Shown here: positions 33,008 to 45,250 of the stretch, piece by piece | How the letters are laid out: each line of letters opens with the position of its first letter | Numbering within the stretch: the first letter of the stretch is position 1 | NCBI GenBank assembly: GCA_000469685.2 | Contig: LS997567.1 | Span: 19,015,204-19,079,203 of the forward strand | Source of the DNA: Haemonchus contortus | Taxonomy: Eukaryota > Nematoda > Chromadorea > Rhabditida > Trichostrongylidae | Reading direction: 5' to 3' | DNA: 64,000 nt | Made by a program: the position numbers and the translations under genes | The notes under the pieces: generated by a model | Databases searched by the model: none | What the model saw: the letters and a program-made list of their open reading frames with translations, nothing else | What the model was told of the DNA's origin: nothing

Positions 33008-33489
33008 CCATCAAGTATAGGCCTCATGAACCCATAACTTGATATGGAGGTCCCGGGAAGATGATTTTCTGGGGGGAAAGAACAAAACTACAACTTTCAT
33101 AGCTAAAGCTAGAACTTTTTCTGCAATCACTTTCTTACCCCCCCCCCCCTACCCTCCTTCCTTCTTCCCACATGTCCTATTCGCTCGACTACTGCAGATG
33201 TCGTCGCGATATCCAGGACTATTCAAGGCAACGGCAACACGACAAAGTACAGTAAGTTTAATCATGTTCTACTTAGTAGTAGCAAATAAGGCTTTTCAAA
33301 TAACACATTTCAGCCATCATTCTTTTTCCTACTACTGGGAAACAATATGATAATAAGTATACGGTCGCGTATGCAGGTATACGGTCGCGTATACATTAAG
33401 GGTTGAAAGTGCCAGCACGCACTTCTTCACTAATTGTAACAAGATTAGTAAACTTCGGTCCTGGCGACAGTCCCCTTTATTCAAAACTA

Positions 33490-34754
33490 TTAGGTTGTTC
33501 GGAAAGGAATGCGCGCTAACTTTCTCCATTCATTTCTCTCCTACTATAAAAGATTTTCCAGAATGATTTTGTCTTTTAGAAAGAGGTTTCCATTGTGCAT
33601 CTTTTGATATATTTTTAGCCATGTCTAATTCGTTTTTTTCTAAGAAAAAAAGTTTAAAAGTTGCTTGACCAAAAATGCCTTTTGCGGGATTGCATGTAGT
33701 ACAACTTCAAGCAAGGAAAATCGGCTGCTGAATCTCATCGTGCCACAACTGAAGTATACGGCGAAAAAGCCCTGTCAGAATGCCAGTGTCGACGATGGTG
33801 TCGGCGTTTCCAAAACGGTAATGAAAGCTTAGAGGACGAAGAACATAGAAGTCGGCCTCAGTTCGTCGATGACCAAGTGTTGAAGACCGTCATCAAATTG
33901 GATCCACACCAAACCACCCGAGAACTGGCCACACATGTTGGCTGCTCAAACTCTACCATCCATGAGCATTTGCTGGCAGTTGGCAAGAAGAACAGGTGCG
34001 GAAAATGGGTACCGCACCAGCTGGGCGACCCAAACCAGGCAACACAAGTGGCGGTGGCCGAAATTCTTCTCCATCGCTCCAAGAACAGCGGTTTTTTCAA
34101 CTCTATTATTACATCAGACGGGAAATGGATCTGCTTCGACAACACAACACGAAAAGGACAGTGGATAGACGCCGGTGACACTCCAAAACCCACTACGAAA
34201 CCGGATATACACGGCAGAAAGGTGATGCTCTGTGTTTGGTGAAACAGCAAAGGTTGAGTGTAGTTTCAAGTCCGGAGTTCGGGTCAAACGGTTACGTCGG
34301 ACATTTACGAAGATCAGTTGAACCGCGTGGATCAAGCCCTGCGTCGTCAAGGTGTCGAAACGACGTCGACAAAATTCCTCCTCGACAACGCCCGTCAACA
34401 TGTTGCGAAAACCATTGAGGAAAAAAATTGAGGAATAGGGGTTGGGAATTCCTGCCTCGTCCGCCTTACAGCACAAACCTGACTCCATCCGATGACCATC
34501 TGTTCCGGTCAATGCAGCACTCCTTGGCCGAGAGAAAATTCAAAAACCGCGAAAAAGTCCAACTCAGGGTGTCCAACTACTTTGAGTTGCAGCCGGCCGA
34601 GTTCTTCAGAAGAAGAATCCATTCTTTGCGTAAGCGTAGACAAGAAGTCATTGATAGTAATGGTAAGTATCTTTTGAATTGATCTTGTTTAGTTTTGTTT
34701 CTATAATGAAAAATTTTTTGAACTCAAACGCGCATTCCTTTCCGAACAACCTAA
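33490..34754 (+). mobile_element. mariner transposon 1
   Basis: Perfectly opposed ends, TTAGGTTGTTCGGAAAGG at 33490 and its inverted copy ending at 34754, are flanked by TA duplications (33488-33489, 34755-34756). Length 1265 bp is normal for mariner. The related element B leader has the uninterrupted site near 56327, which confirms insertion. The transposase is broken. Confidence 0.9.
33690..34682 (+). pseudogene. mariner 1 transposase (frameshifted)
   Basis: DDD transposase for cut-and-paste transposition. The N-terminal HTH part (QGKSAAESHR, YGEKALSECQC) is readable around 33700-33850 after an in-frame stop. Frame 33877-34242 has the second HTH and the first catalytic Asp in ITSDGKW. LLDNARQHV (second Asp, about 34380) and PYSTNLTPSDDHLF (third Asp, about 34470-34500) lie in other frames. 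All three Asp are kept; at least two frameshifts and a stop disable it. Confidence 0.85.
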
Positions 34755-35096
34755 TACCTATCACGTGTATATAACCCTATTCATAGGTCTAGGAAAATTC
34801 ATTTTTCCCCATAAAAACGAGGCTAATGTGTCACAATCGCGTAACACATTGAGTTAATTTCCCGGATCCCACAACTTAGGATGTCATTTCGGACGTCCAC
34901 GGATAACCCCACAAGGCTCTAAAAACTACTAATCATATTCACATATTACATAAAACTACTAATCATGATTCATATATTACATAAAAAGTACTACCCATAA
35001 TTCATATTATTACTTGAAATTATTAATCACGATTCACATTAAAAGACCTAGTCGTCATTGAGCTCTCTCTTTCTCTCTCTATCTTTCCGAAAAAAA

Positions 35097-36051
35097 AACT
35101 GGTAAAAAATGCAGTTGTTTGAGTCGATGTGGGGGAGCTCGCATTGTCGTGGTGAAAAGTGATCCGTCTTCAGCGGTTGGTTTTCCTAATTTTTTGGAAT
35201 TCAACTGGCAAACAAATGGTGGTATACCACTCGAAATTAACTGCTCTGCTTGTCCTAGTGGTACGGTTGCGACATGCCCAGTTTATCCAAAGAAACAGGA
35301 GATCAATTGCTCGGAAGTGCTTGGTGCGCGGACAGCTTTTGTTGGATTTGGCTCATCTTGAAATACCCATGCGGTCGACTGCTGTTTCCTTTCGGGCTCA
35401 TATGCACAAATGCATGATTCACCACCTGTCTCGATGTCATAGACGTGTTTCGAAGCACCGTGATCGTGTTTTTTGAGCATTTCTTTCGACCAATCGACAC
35501 GAGTCCCCTTTTTGGGGGATTGACAAATTTTTCAAAAACAATTTTTTTACAGTCAAAAGTTCATGCAATATTGAATGTAAGCTGGTCCCACTAATGCCTA
35601 AGGATGCCTTAATCTCACGATAGGTCACATGACTATCTCGCAACATCAGTTTGTGCACAGCATCAACGGTTTCCGGAACAACAACTGATTTTGGACCACC
35701 TCCACGAAATTCTCCTTCGAGTGAACTACGACCTCGGCTGAACTCACTGTACCGCCGATAAACACTGGCCCTAGATGGAGCTTCATCACCAAAAATTGAT
35801 CTGAGTTTATCCATGCATTGCTGTTGAGTTAGTCCGCGTCGAAAGTTGTAGAAAATAATCGCGCGAAAATGCTCACGATGCAACTCCATAACTTGGCCTA
35901 AACAAAATCTTATAACTTAGTGTAAACAAAACAAATCGCGCTCAAATTTCGCAACGTAACCTAAAAATAGTCAAACTTTACGATAGTGGTGTCAGTTGCT
36001 AGATTGCTACACCAATGTTGCCAAATCTCAAAATATAAAAGGCCACCCTCG
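35097..36051 (-). mobile_element. mariner transposon 2, 3'-truncated
   Basis: Minus-strand mariner. Its 5' end (CGAGGGTGGCCTTTTATATT) is at 36051 next to a TA, after which element-A leader homology resumes. The other end is cut at about 35097, inside the transposase just after the second catalytic motif, so the 3' inverted repeat is missing. It replaces the part of the leader that element B keeps at 56.74-59.25 kb. Confidence 0.8.
35100..35889 (-). pseudogene. mariner 2 transposase, truncated
   Basis: Starts at 35889 with MELHREHFRAIIFYNFRRG and an intact paired-HTH region (FGDEAPSRASVYRRYSEF, SHVTYREIKASLGIS). It then shifts frame near 35500. The first catalytic block reads YDIETGGES where the family has TGDE, so the first Asp is Gly. 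WVFQDEPNPTK and TGHVATVPL follow, and the second Asp is in HHDNASS (another frame) just before the truncation. The third Asp is absent. Confidence 0.85.
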
Positions 36052-37570
36052 TACAAGTGTAATGTAAAATTATCAACACTCTTCCTTCCACATGTATAAT
36101 ACCGCAATCTATACAGCCACTATACGGCTCAGGCGCTCACTTTTTGCAATGCACAGTTGTTTTTTTCTCTCAACACACTATGTACCATTGCGTAATCAGC
36201 AGCTAACAATCACTCACCAATGACAGCTGCGTATGCGCCCGCCATAATCCATCTCGCCAGACTATGTGTACGAGGACTTGCGAAACAAGTAACAAATACG
36301 AAACTCGCACTATAATTAGGAACAAAACGTCATGTTACACTGTAACAGATATTTCTCTCCATGATATCCGCTACTATATAAACCACCATGAATCCGGACT
36401 AATCCACACTCCTCTTCTTCTTCAAAGACCGTCGACTTCATTCAATCCATCAGCATACAACTCCATCATCAGTTTAACCGACACACAACCTCATCGTAAG
36501 TTCTTCAGTTCACCCTCACTGGCTATCGTAGTTCTTTAATTACTGTTTACATAACCAACTCTCTCTTAAACTAAATCCAATAGGAACACTCACTCTTTAC
36601 CCATCTTTCTCGATTAGTACACTTCGTTGATAGTAACCCGATTCTCGGCAGTAATAACATCCTACCGCAACCTCATTCAGAACAACCTCTTCCAGATCAA
36701 GCCTCTCACACTAAAACCATCTCTGATGATCCATCCTTAACTGACCCACTCTTTACCCCTCTTCCTCGGTTAGTACATTTCCTCGATAGTTACCCAAATT
36801 CCCAGTCCAAAAACCTGGATATACTCGAGAATAACATCGTTGACAGACTCGACACTGCTTTCGACAAACTCTGTCTATCTCCTTATGCAAATAAGTTACC
36901 AACATTTGCAGGAGATAAAGCAGGTGCAGGGTTCATGCATTTCTTAGAAAAATTCAATGAAGTAGGGAACATCATGGGCCTTACTGAAAGCAAAATGATC
37001 CGTCTTCTACCAGCTCATCTGAAAGGAACAGCTGAGGCAATGTTTGAAAGCTTTTCATATTTAGAGAAGCAAAATTGGCGTGTGGCGATTACTAAGCTCA
37101 AAGAACATTTCTCCACTGACCATTTTCTCGACATGGCACGCGAAAAACTCATGGAAATGAAAATGAAACCAGGGGAAACACCCGTAGTCTTTTCGAGAAG
37201 ATTACGAAAGGAGATCTGAGACGAATACCCTAATCCACATTTCGCTGACGAACGACAATTTTTGCAACATATGACTTTCACTAATGCGTTTCCTAACCCA
37301 ATAAAACAACGCCTAACACTCCTTGGTCCATTATCAACCGATTATGACCAATGCAGAAAGAACATGGAACGTAATCAACTCCGACAGTAGTTCATCATGT
37401 GATCTTCTCATAGCTAAAATTGATGAGGTCATCAACGCTTCAACCCCATCATATAAACAATCTCGAGCATCTTCATTTTTACGTAACCGCAATATATGAC
37501 AAAATTCAATTCAAACTCGCGTCCTTACCAATAAATTTACCAGAGAGTATTAAAATGACCGTATCAATTT
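36052..37570 (+). pseudogene. Element A leader end and gag relic
   Basis: 36054-36400 aligns with the element B leader at 59257-59610 (including CGCTACTATATAAACCACCATG). Frame 36935-37219 and flanks match B gag: LPTFAGDKAGAGFMHFLE, IRLLPAHLKGTAEAMFESF, then a stop after RRLRKEI where B continues. N-terminal and C-terminal thirds are frameshifted. A short inverted pair (TTCAATTCAAACTCG and its complement) frames 37504-37618. Confidence 0.75.
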
Positions 37571-37618
37571 TAGTTAAAACCAATAACGCCCAATATTAAC
37601 GAGTTTGAATTGAATTGA

Positions 37619-39090
37619 AGTACCTCGCAGATGGAAACATGCCATTGTCATTCCGCTGCCCAAAAAAGAACCACTGTCTGATCCTGGAAACTATAGGCCT
37701 ACGAGCTTGACCTCTATTTTTGCCAGAGTTTTTGAAAAAATTTTCAGGAAATACATGGTTTCTCATCTTGATAAGTTTGGCATAATTCCGAATTCCCTTC
37801 ATGGTTTTTGTAAAGGTAGATCTATTGAGACTTCATTACTGGATTGTCTCAGTGACTGGACAACCTCTTTGGATCGGGGGAAAAGCGTGGATGTGATTTA
37901 TTTTGACTTCCAAAAAGCATTTGATAGATTTCCCATGAGTTATTGATACAAAAGCTGGAACATCTTGATTTCCATCCTCTGGTGAGGAATTGGATAAAAG
38001 AGTTTCTGTATAATAGAACATTTCAAGTTTTAGTGAACGGCTCTTTCTCATCAGTTCGTACTGTAAAATCAGGAGTGCCCCAAGGTGGGGTACTTTCACC
38101 GGTTTTGTTTAACATATTTACTTCAGACTTTCCTTGGTTTCTTAAGGATCTTGACATTGTTTGCAACCTTTATGCAGATGACATAAAAATCTATAAAGAG
38201 GTCTCCGGAGTTGGGTCTGACATAAATCTCCAAAAAGCAATTGATAAAGTAGCTGAGGGGTCTGAAATGAATCATATTCCACTTTCCATTGAGAAAACAC
38301 AAATGCTGTGCCTGGGCAAACATGCCCGAAATCCTTCATATCGTTTGGGCGGCTCGACACTTAAAGTGGTATCAGAAGTCCGTGACCTGGGATTTCATTA
38401 TGATAGAACTCTTAGCTTTTCTAATCATTATAAAGTATTAGTTTCAAAAGCCCTCCGTCGGAGTTGCAATGTTTTCAAGGTGCTTCGCACTAATGATTCG
38501 AAAACTCTGCTAAGAGCTTTCAGATTTACGTCCGTCCCATTTTGGAATGTGGATCTACTGTCTTCACACCCTATAAGAAAAAAGATGTTTATGCTTTGGA
38601 AGGAGTTCAAAACAGCTTCACTCGTAAACTTATGATGCGAAGTCATCATTTAAATTATAATGAAATACCTAGTGGAAGTGAGCGTAATAAGATACTCGGT
38701 CTAAAGGTTCTCGAATGGAGAAGAAAGAAATTTGATATTCTTATGACATATAAAATTCTAAATGGCATAACCACCGTGGATATTCCGAAGTTCTTTACAA
38801 TCGTGTCTTCCAACACGCGAGGCTCATCCGCTAAGATTTCAACCATGCCGGCAAGAACTCAAATTAAAGCGCAGTTTTTCAGTAACAGAGTTAGATCTAG
38901 CTTCAATTCGCTTTCACGTCGTAATCTCGTCCCTCGAAGTTATTGTACTTTCAAAAAGTCCATCGACAGGTTGATTTCACTTAGTTGAGTTCATTATAAG
39001 ATCTAATTTTTTGTTTTACTTCCTTTTTTCATAGTCGTGTTATTTTCCTCATTTCACATGTTTACAACATGTCCGTTAAATAAATAAATT
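37619..39090 (+). mobile_element. CR1-like LINE 3, 5'-truncated
   Basis: Starts inside the RT (VPRRWKHAI) and runs to an AAATAAATAAATTA tail near 39090. Same family as LINE 2. Typical 5' truncation from incomplete target-primed reverse transcription. It lies between gag and pol of element A. Confidence 0.8.
37640..38988 (+). pseudogene. LINE 3 reverse transcriptase, C-terminal two thirds
   Basis: The frames 37707-37946, 37943-38635 and 38542-38988 follow each other. They carry LPKKEPLSDPGNYRPTSLTS, HGFCKGRSIETSL, VDVIYFDFQKAFD (catalytic Asp), SGVPQGGVLSPVLF, LYADDIKIY (catalytic YADD) and the thumb with VRDLGFHYD. The C-terminal domain ends with a stop at 38988. A stop near 37944 and a frameshift near 38540 are the only visible breaks, so this is the youngest-looking LINE here. 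Confidence 0.85.
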
Positions 39091-39143
39091 AACTTCATTT
39101 CTCACCTCAAGTGCACCAAGTGCACATTTAGGTATTCTCATCA
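39091..39143 (+). pseudogene. Element A pol, piece left of element C
   Basis: A 53-bp stretch between the LINE 3 tail and the target duplication ATCA. Its last codons run in frame into the RT piece at 53210 when one ATCA is counted, which shows that element C inserted in the RT connection region. Confidence 0.6.
39140..39143. other. Target-site duplication of element C (left)
   Basis: ATCA directly before the LTR; the same four bases follow the other LTR at 53210-53213. Confidence 0.75.
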
Positions 39144-39564
39144 AGTAAGCGAGCGCGCCCAGTGGGGCGGCTGATATCGTGTTACGCGAGACGTCAGATT
39201 AATATAGTTTATCTTTAAGGCATCAATACAGAGTAAAGAGGTAAGATGACCCACTGTTATCTCGTAACTACATCATGGCACAATAAACGCATAAACGAGA
39301 ATGGGAAAGGAACGGTTACACAAAGACTACTACAACACGATATAAGTCAGCTCTACGTATGGAGGGCTTCGCCCTTAGATAAAGTGCAAGATGATGGGTA
39401 TTGGATGAGAAGGTGTAGGGGAGTCGACGCTGCTCGGTGTCGTTGTCGCCAGACGTCTCCTCGTTGCTTTGGCTTGCGGACTCCGCCCTGAAAGGTTGAG
39501 TCATGCAGGGGTTTTGTAGAGCTCGTACAGTAAGCCAAAGCTGTGAGATGCGCTCACGCTTACA
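39144..39564 (-). repeat. Element C 3' LTR
   Basis: On the minus strand it runs TGTAAGCG...CGCTTACT, giving near-complementary termini. It aligns end to end with 52249-53209 once the MITE there is removed; both are 421 bp. Confidence 0.85.
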
Positions 39565-39578
39565 CTTCCCCCTTTACA
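39565..39578 (-). other. Element C polypurine tract
   Basis: On the minus strand GTAAAGGGGGAAG stands immediately before the TGTAAG start of the 3' LTR, the standard place for plus-strand priming. Confidence 0.75.
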
Positions 39579-39651
39579 CCAAGTCCGTCCCGGACTTAAA
39601 AGACTGAAGAGAGGGCTTAATGTGACGAGACTTTACCCGCTACAAATATCA

Positions 39652-42600
39652 CTAGAGGGTTGATGCTGGAACAACGGCATTGAGCGACGCTGAACAGTCG
39701 AGGATCCGCCGCCAGAACGGTGCTGTCGTCAAGGATTCGGCGTTGCCCAGAATAAACTGTCCGTGACGGCATCGTGTGGTTGCTACATTGGCGCGTCTGT
39801 AGTCGTCCAAGAAGTAGGCTGAATTAGCAGAAAAGTTGGTTCTGGTTGTTAGAAGAATAACTACCTCCTTTTCACGTCCTTGGACGGACTCCACGGTGGT
39901 CAGCTCGACGCCGAGTTGATCGAGGCGTGTTTGAAGATGGCGTGATTGCTCCTTGTAGAAAGATATCACGCAGATCTGAGTTGGCTGGATGCGTTCCCCT
40001 AGCAACAATTCGATTAATCGAACGCAGGCGTCAGCCTCGTCCGTGTTGCAATGCGTCTTACTGGTTGCCTTCGTGGAGCGGCCTGCAATATTGAGAAACA
40101 TAAAGGGACTTCTGGGGTGGGGAATTGCTAGCGGACAGCAGGAGCTGTCGCGACTCGGGACCTGTACCGTTGAGGAGTGTGCCACAAGGGTAGGGAACGC
40201 GTTGAGAGCGGGATGCGCCTTGAAGGTTGTGACTATGTAGAGGGGACACCGGAACGGCTGCCGCTCCCTTTAGGACACTCATGACACTGCGAGCGCTGGA
40301 AATAGCCGGGTTCGAAGTTCGCTGGCATCGAACATGGGGTTCAAGTTGATGTATATCCCCTATGTAGCGCTGCTTCGCTTCCGGAATGCGGCTAGCTATG
40401 GCAGCCAAGGCGGGTCCGGGTATGTGAGACGCTTCGTCTCCTGTTATTGTGCCAAACGAGCACGAGTGCCTACGGAAGAGACTGTTTGACGGGTCCGTCG
40501 TATTCAACAGCGAGGCCGTCGTGAGACAAAGGATGGCCGGGCGTCGGACACGGAACATAAGCTTAACCATCTTTTCTATTGATTGGGAGACAGAGCGCTC
40601 CGCTATCTCATATTCGTGTTGGTCTTCTTGGGACATATAGAGGAACTTAGAGGGGTCTTCCATGTACTGTTCTAGGAGTTCCCTTTTTTTCTTGAATCCT
40701 CATCAGAATTCTTTCTCAGCTTCATCGAGCTGAGCCTCATAGCGATCGCCGAGCGATTTCAGAACTACATTTAGGTCTACCTCCGTGGGAAATAGGTTGT
40801 CGGACACCGCGGTGTCCGACAAGCAGCGAAGGACTTCAAGATGAGCGAAGTCATCGAGGCTAAATAAAGTCTCTGTAAATTGAGCAACCGCCGCGTTAGT
40901 AGTTGCCGTTACAACTACTATTGATGGTGGTCGCGTCGCAATGAGCGCCTCTATTATAGCTCCTACCGTCGTCTTACCTGTACCAAAGGCCGCTTGAATG
41001 GCCACAATTGGTTCGTTGCTGACCGCCAGTCGAACAGCTTCCACTTGGTCATTATTCAGAACCATTGTTGCTCCTCGAATCTGAAAGGATGGGGCGACCA
41101 CGATAGGATCACCGGCCTCCGCCTGCTCCATGGGAGCATCCTGGGGTCCCCCGTAGACCAGGTCCGCTATCCTACTGGCGAGCGAAGCGTGACTCAAATC
41201 GGCGAGGGTCTGCATATGCGCGACGGCTTCGTAAATAGGGTCAGCGCGGTTGGTCTGTCTGCCGAGGCGCACGTGTATTACAACGAAGGTGAGCGTGCCA
41301 GTGTGGCGACCGTACCTGTGAAGCGCGTCGTTGATGCTGCGGTGTGACCAAATGAACGCTTCTATAGTGACGCTTAGAGCGCGTTGGTCGGGAATGATTT
41401 CGACGCTGGCTACCTTCGCTCGACAAATGGTACTCGACCCCAGAATGTGCAAAGCTACGGGACGCTGAGGAACCCAACCAGCCTCCGAGGCCATATTCTG
41501 AAGCACGAAATTCAGCCTCGCGGGGTAATGATATGGACGGGTTGTCGAGGCCGTTAGCCTATGGGAGAGGTGATCGTCCTCCAAGGAGCTGATCGCTGCC
41601 AGGGCCGAGCACGCCACATTGAAGACTTTCGACATGCGTAGCCTTGACTCGTCGCGGTTGCGGCAGTAGTTCTCGAAGGGACCAGCGTGGTCCGCTAACC
41701 GCGTGATCACTTTCCTGCAATCGTCAAACCCGGAGCTGAACCAACCCTTCGTCGGGGCGCATGGGGAGGAACTGGCGGATAAGCTTGCACAGAGCTGTAC
41801 GGGCCTCAGGGAACGCTGGCGGTTCAGAAAAACGCAGGGCGCAGGATACGTTAGCGCGTGAAGTAGCCATCACGAAATTGTCTTCCCTAATGTCCTCGAG
41901 GCTAAAATCGCAAATCGAGGGGGTCAGGGTATCGACGTCAGGCGCTCCCTCGAACACGGCTCTAACGGAGGCGACCGTCCCTACCCGCGTGAACTTGCGC
42001 GACAAAATGATGCCGTACACTGGTTCCAGGAGCGTTACTGACGTCACAAATGCGAACGACTACGCGCGGAAAAAGTAGGCGGAGTTCATGTGGAGCGCTG
42101 TGGTGCGGGGGTATCGCGACGCGGTGAGAGTCTCCTCGGGTTTTTGAAGGGCTTGTCGAGTGGGCTTCAGATTATACACCCGTACAAAGTCTTTTCCCGA
42201 TACCTTGGCTTTGTCGAATATACGCAATCCCGTTAGGTGGTTGATCGCGTACTGATCGAGGGCAATGCAGTGGAGATCCCTGTGGTCTGGTCCGACTAGG
42301 AAGAAATCCTTTGCTTCGAGGATGACACCAGTTCCCCAACCTGTTGACACTACCTGGTAGAGCACCGGCCGACGCTAATTACGTGTGGTGGGGTCAATAA
42401 GGGACTGCAGGAAATCGTCGGTGTTGAGGGGGACATTATCCACATCTACATACCGATATTTTCCCGTTGCACTGACATGATGGTGTCTGCGTTGATGAAG
42501 CGAATGTCAATGGAATCTTCGAGGTGCTGCAGCTCTATGAATGGAATGGGGTCCGGATAAGGCTGCCTGCGGAGTACGAAGTTGGGGAACAGCGACCGAA

Positions 42601-43376
42601 CGAACTTAAGGCTCATGTACCCCGCGTCAGGGAGATGTCTGTGGGTCGATACCGGAAGCTCATTGGTGACCCTATTATGGCCAAACGCCACCATGCGTCT
42701 AGGACAGAGATCGACGAAGCGAGACCACGGGTGAAGGCTGAGTTGATAGTTCTCTCGAACAGGTAGAGGATTGTCTACCAGATGAGGATAATAAGGACGC
42801 TGCGGAGACACGTTGTGCCGTGCTACTAGAGCACGACCGCGTCGAGGACAAGGGTGAGCCCTTCCACCGGTGGGAGCGCCGCGCGCGCCGACGCGCGCTA
42901 CCCCTCCACGGCCATGGGGAGCTGCCGGGGGTGCAGGCGGAGCGGTATCCCTGATGAACCTGCGCCATCCGGCCACCCGATTGGCCCAAAGGAGGCCTGT
43001 AAAGCGGGATTAGCAGAGCTAGACGATGCGGGTACCGCTGGAGGAACAGATCCTCCATTGACTACGCAAGCTGGCCAGCGCCAGCTTCCATCGACGCCGC
43101 TGGCTCCGGCGTGGGAGCGAGAAGGGCATCCTCCGATAGGTCGAGCTCCGGTTCGTTGCTGTCAAGGGCTCACGGATCTGAAACCTGAAAGTTAGAGAAG
43201 GTGGGAGCCTCTTGCTCTAGCTCGGGAGATCGCATAAGTGCGTCTACGACCGAGGCTGGTGCTGGGCACTCAGCATGAATCACGTCTACATTTGGACCGG
43301 AACCCGGTGCGGAATGAACTTGTGCAGACTCACCTGATTGATCCGATGCTACCGAATCAGGTGGCGCACTGTCCAT
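39652..43376 (-). pseudogene. UPF1-like superfamily 1 helicase encoded by element C (decayed)
   Basis: All SF1B helicase motifs occur in order on the minus strand. The Q-like LNNDQVEAV and Walker A AAFGTGKTTVG lie at residues 218-250 of frame 41710-40703, with motif Ia VVVTATTNAAVAQFTE after it. Walker B GDEAS and motif III IGDIHQLEP are in 40663-40058. NTDEADACV, motif V TVESVQGREKEVVIL and motif VI RRANVATTR with ILGN are in 40185-39652. DEAS, QGREKE and RRxNVAxTR are typical of the UPF1/MOV10/ZNFX1 group of RNA helicases. Upstream frames to about 43376 (acidic start MDSAPPDSVASDQSGES, then unrecognised sequence) probably form its N-terminal region. At least five frame breaks. It lies between the integrase stop and the polypurine tract, so it is part of the element, not a neighbour. 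Confidence 0.85.
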
Positions 43377-43676
43377 GGCTTAAGAGAGCGAAAGTTAAGA
43401 ACCTGTTCGAGTTTCTTGTAAGAGTCGTATAAATTGTAGTCAAGGCTAACTACCGAGAGTATGAGCGTCGCGAACGAAACGGGCATCAAACGGAAAGGAT
43501 CGACAGAGAACGTGAGCAATCAAAAGTCGTTAGGCTGCTCAGAATACTTGAATAAAGAGAGGAGCGATTAACACAAGGAAATGGAATCAAAGCGCACAAA
43601 TGGTGCGAAAGGCTCGAGATGAAGAGTGACATGTCAAGAAAGGGCGATACAAAGGTCTTTGTGTTGGACCAACCGG

Positions 43677-45250
43677 TCATAGAGAAGTGCGATGTGATCT
43701 AAAACGAGTGTTATAATGATGAGTCGGCACTGGAGATCCTAAAGTAAGTTGTTCCCTACTTACCTGATGAGAGTAACCGGACATAGATAATTCCGTAGCC
43801 CCGGCGGCAGACAGTGCCGCCTGCTCTCCGACTGGGGTCCATCGCGAGGTGAATACTGAACCAGAGAGCTCGTAGCAGCGCTTGACCTGGTTCATGTACA
43901 CTCGCCGGGGTGCTAATTGCGGGGCCGAAACGCTGATGATGGTGAGATGAGGGGGGTCAACTTCCACAACACGGAACTGTCCCAACCAAGGATTGCAGAG
44001 CTTGGATAAAACCCTACCTTCGGAACAAGGTTGCGCAAGAAAACGCGATCGCCGACGCGGATGTCTAGGGGCCGAAGGTGTGTACGATAATGCTGCTGCT
44101 TATACTTCGCCCGCTGACGATCGCTGAAGTCCTTGGCGGAGCGCCAGGCGGCGTGAAGAGTGGCTACCAAATTTTCGACGTAAAGCCCGGCGTCGTCCAA
44201 AGGGGGGGTGTGACGCTCCAAATCATGTTTGATAAGCAGGTCAATATTGAATACTGGGTCCCTGCCGAACATTAAAAAATACGCAGTGTTATTAGTGCTG
44301 GTGTGAACTGAGGTATTGTACATGAATGCGCAAGCTTTGAGGTACCTGTCCCAATCGAGTTGGTTCTCAGCGATATAGGTGCGAAGTATCGGGTGAAAGG
44401 TGGCGAACACTCGTTCGCATGCTCCGCTGCCTTCGTGATGGTAAGGTGTCGTGAAATAGCGGCTGATGCGCAGCAAACGTCCGTCCTCAGAAAGAACCTC
44501 TCCCTCGAAATAAGAAGAATTGTCAGATACTAGCTGCGTCATTACGCCATAAACCAGGATGCAATCCGACATTATCGCGTGGGCCACAGTAATCGCGGTG
44601 CAATCTGGCAGGGGAGTGACGATAACATACTTCGAAAAGTGACCAATCATAGCTAAGATGTATTTGTTACCGTCCTCGGAGGTGTGGAGTGGTCCCGTCA
44701 AATCGACGTACACCTTATCGAAGATAGCGCCGCTCGTGACAGGAGCCAAAAGTTCCGGTTAGTTTGCTGGTTTCGCTTACGTTGGCATTGTTCACATGAG
44801 CGAACCAAAGCAAAGATGTTCTCCGCCATGTGGGGCCAGAACTACTTACGTGATATCTTGGCCAACATTTGCGCCAAGTAAAATGGCCGCCAGCTGGAGG
44901 ACTTGAATGAAACGCCAAAAAGACAGGTTCGTTGAGCTTCTCCGGAACAACGAGGTACGGTCTTGGATCTCTATGATATAAGCAACCGGTCTTCTGAATC
45001 ACACAATGCTCCGCGATGGAGAGCAAGAAGGGCCTTAGTTCGTCGGGAACTGTGGCCGGAAACCGTTGAGTCTCTATAAAGGTGGCGATCGATGAGCAAA
45101 AATCATCTTGTTTCTGCTCCAGGAGGGCGTCATATGGACGAATGGCACGGAACTGACCGAGGCAAAGAACGGATGGACGAACCGAGTAGGAAGCCTGACG
45201 GAGAACGTTAATACTTACTGGGAACTCCACGATATCGTCTGTTTCGGGGG
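43677..45250 (-). pseudogene. Element C integrase
   Basis: Inserts the cDNA into host DNA. The zinc-binding N-terminus begins near FHSSPPAGGHFTW (44950-44980), and its CxxC pair (CEQC) is in another frame near 44790. The core is frame 44749-43913: FDKVYVDLTGPLHT (first Asp), LVSDNSSYF (second Asp) and HHEGSGACERVF (Glu). The C-terminal SH3-like part continues in 43985-43677 (FRVVEVDPPHLT, RVYMNQVKRCYE). The catalytic triad is preserved despite the frameshifts. Related to the relic at 20086-20360. Confidence 0.85.

Noticed and set aside
42699..43058. 119-codon Arg/Ser-rich frame near the helicase start
   Set aside because: A shadow of the GC-rich, frameshifted helicase N-terminal region; competing frames in the same bases are as long.
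39652..43376. Helicase as an ordinary host gene next to a transposon
   Set aside because: It is inside the LTR pair, on the coding strand of the element, ends under 100 bases before the polypurine tract, shows no introns, and is decayed to the same degree as gag and pol.
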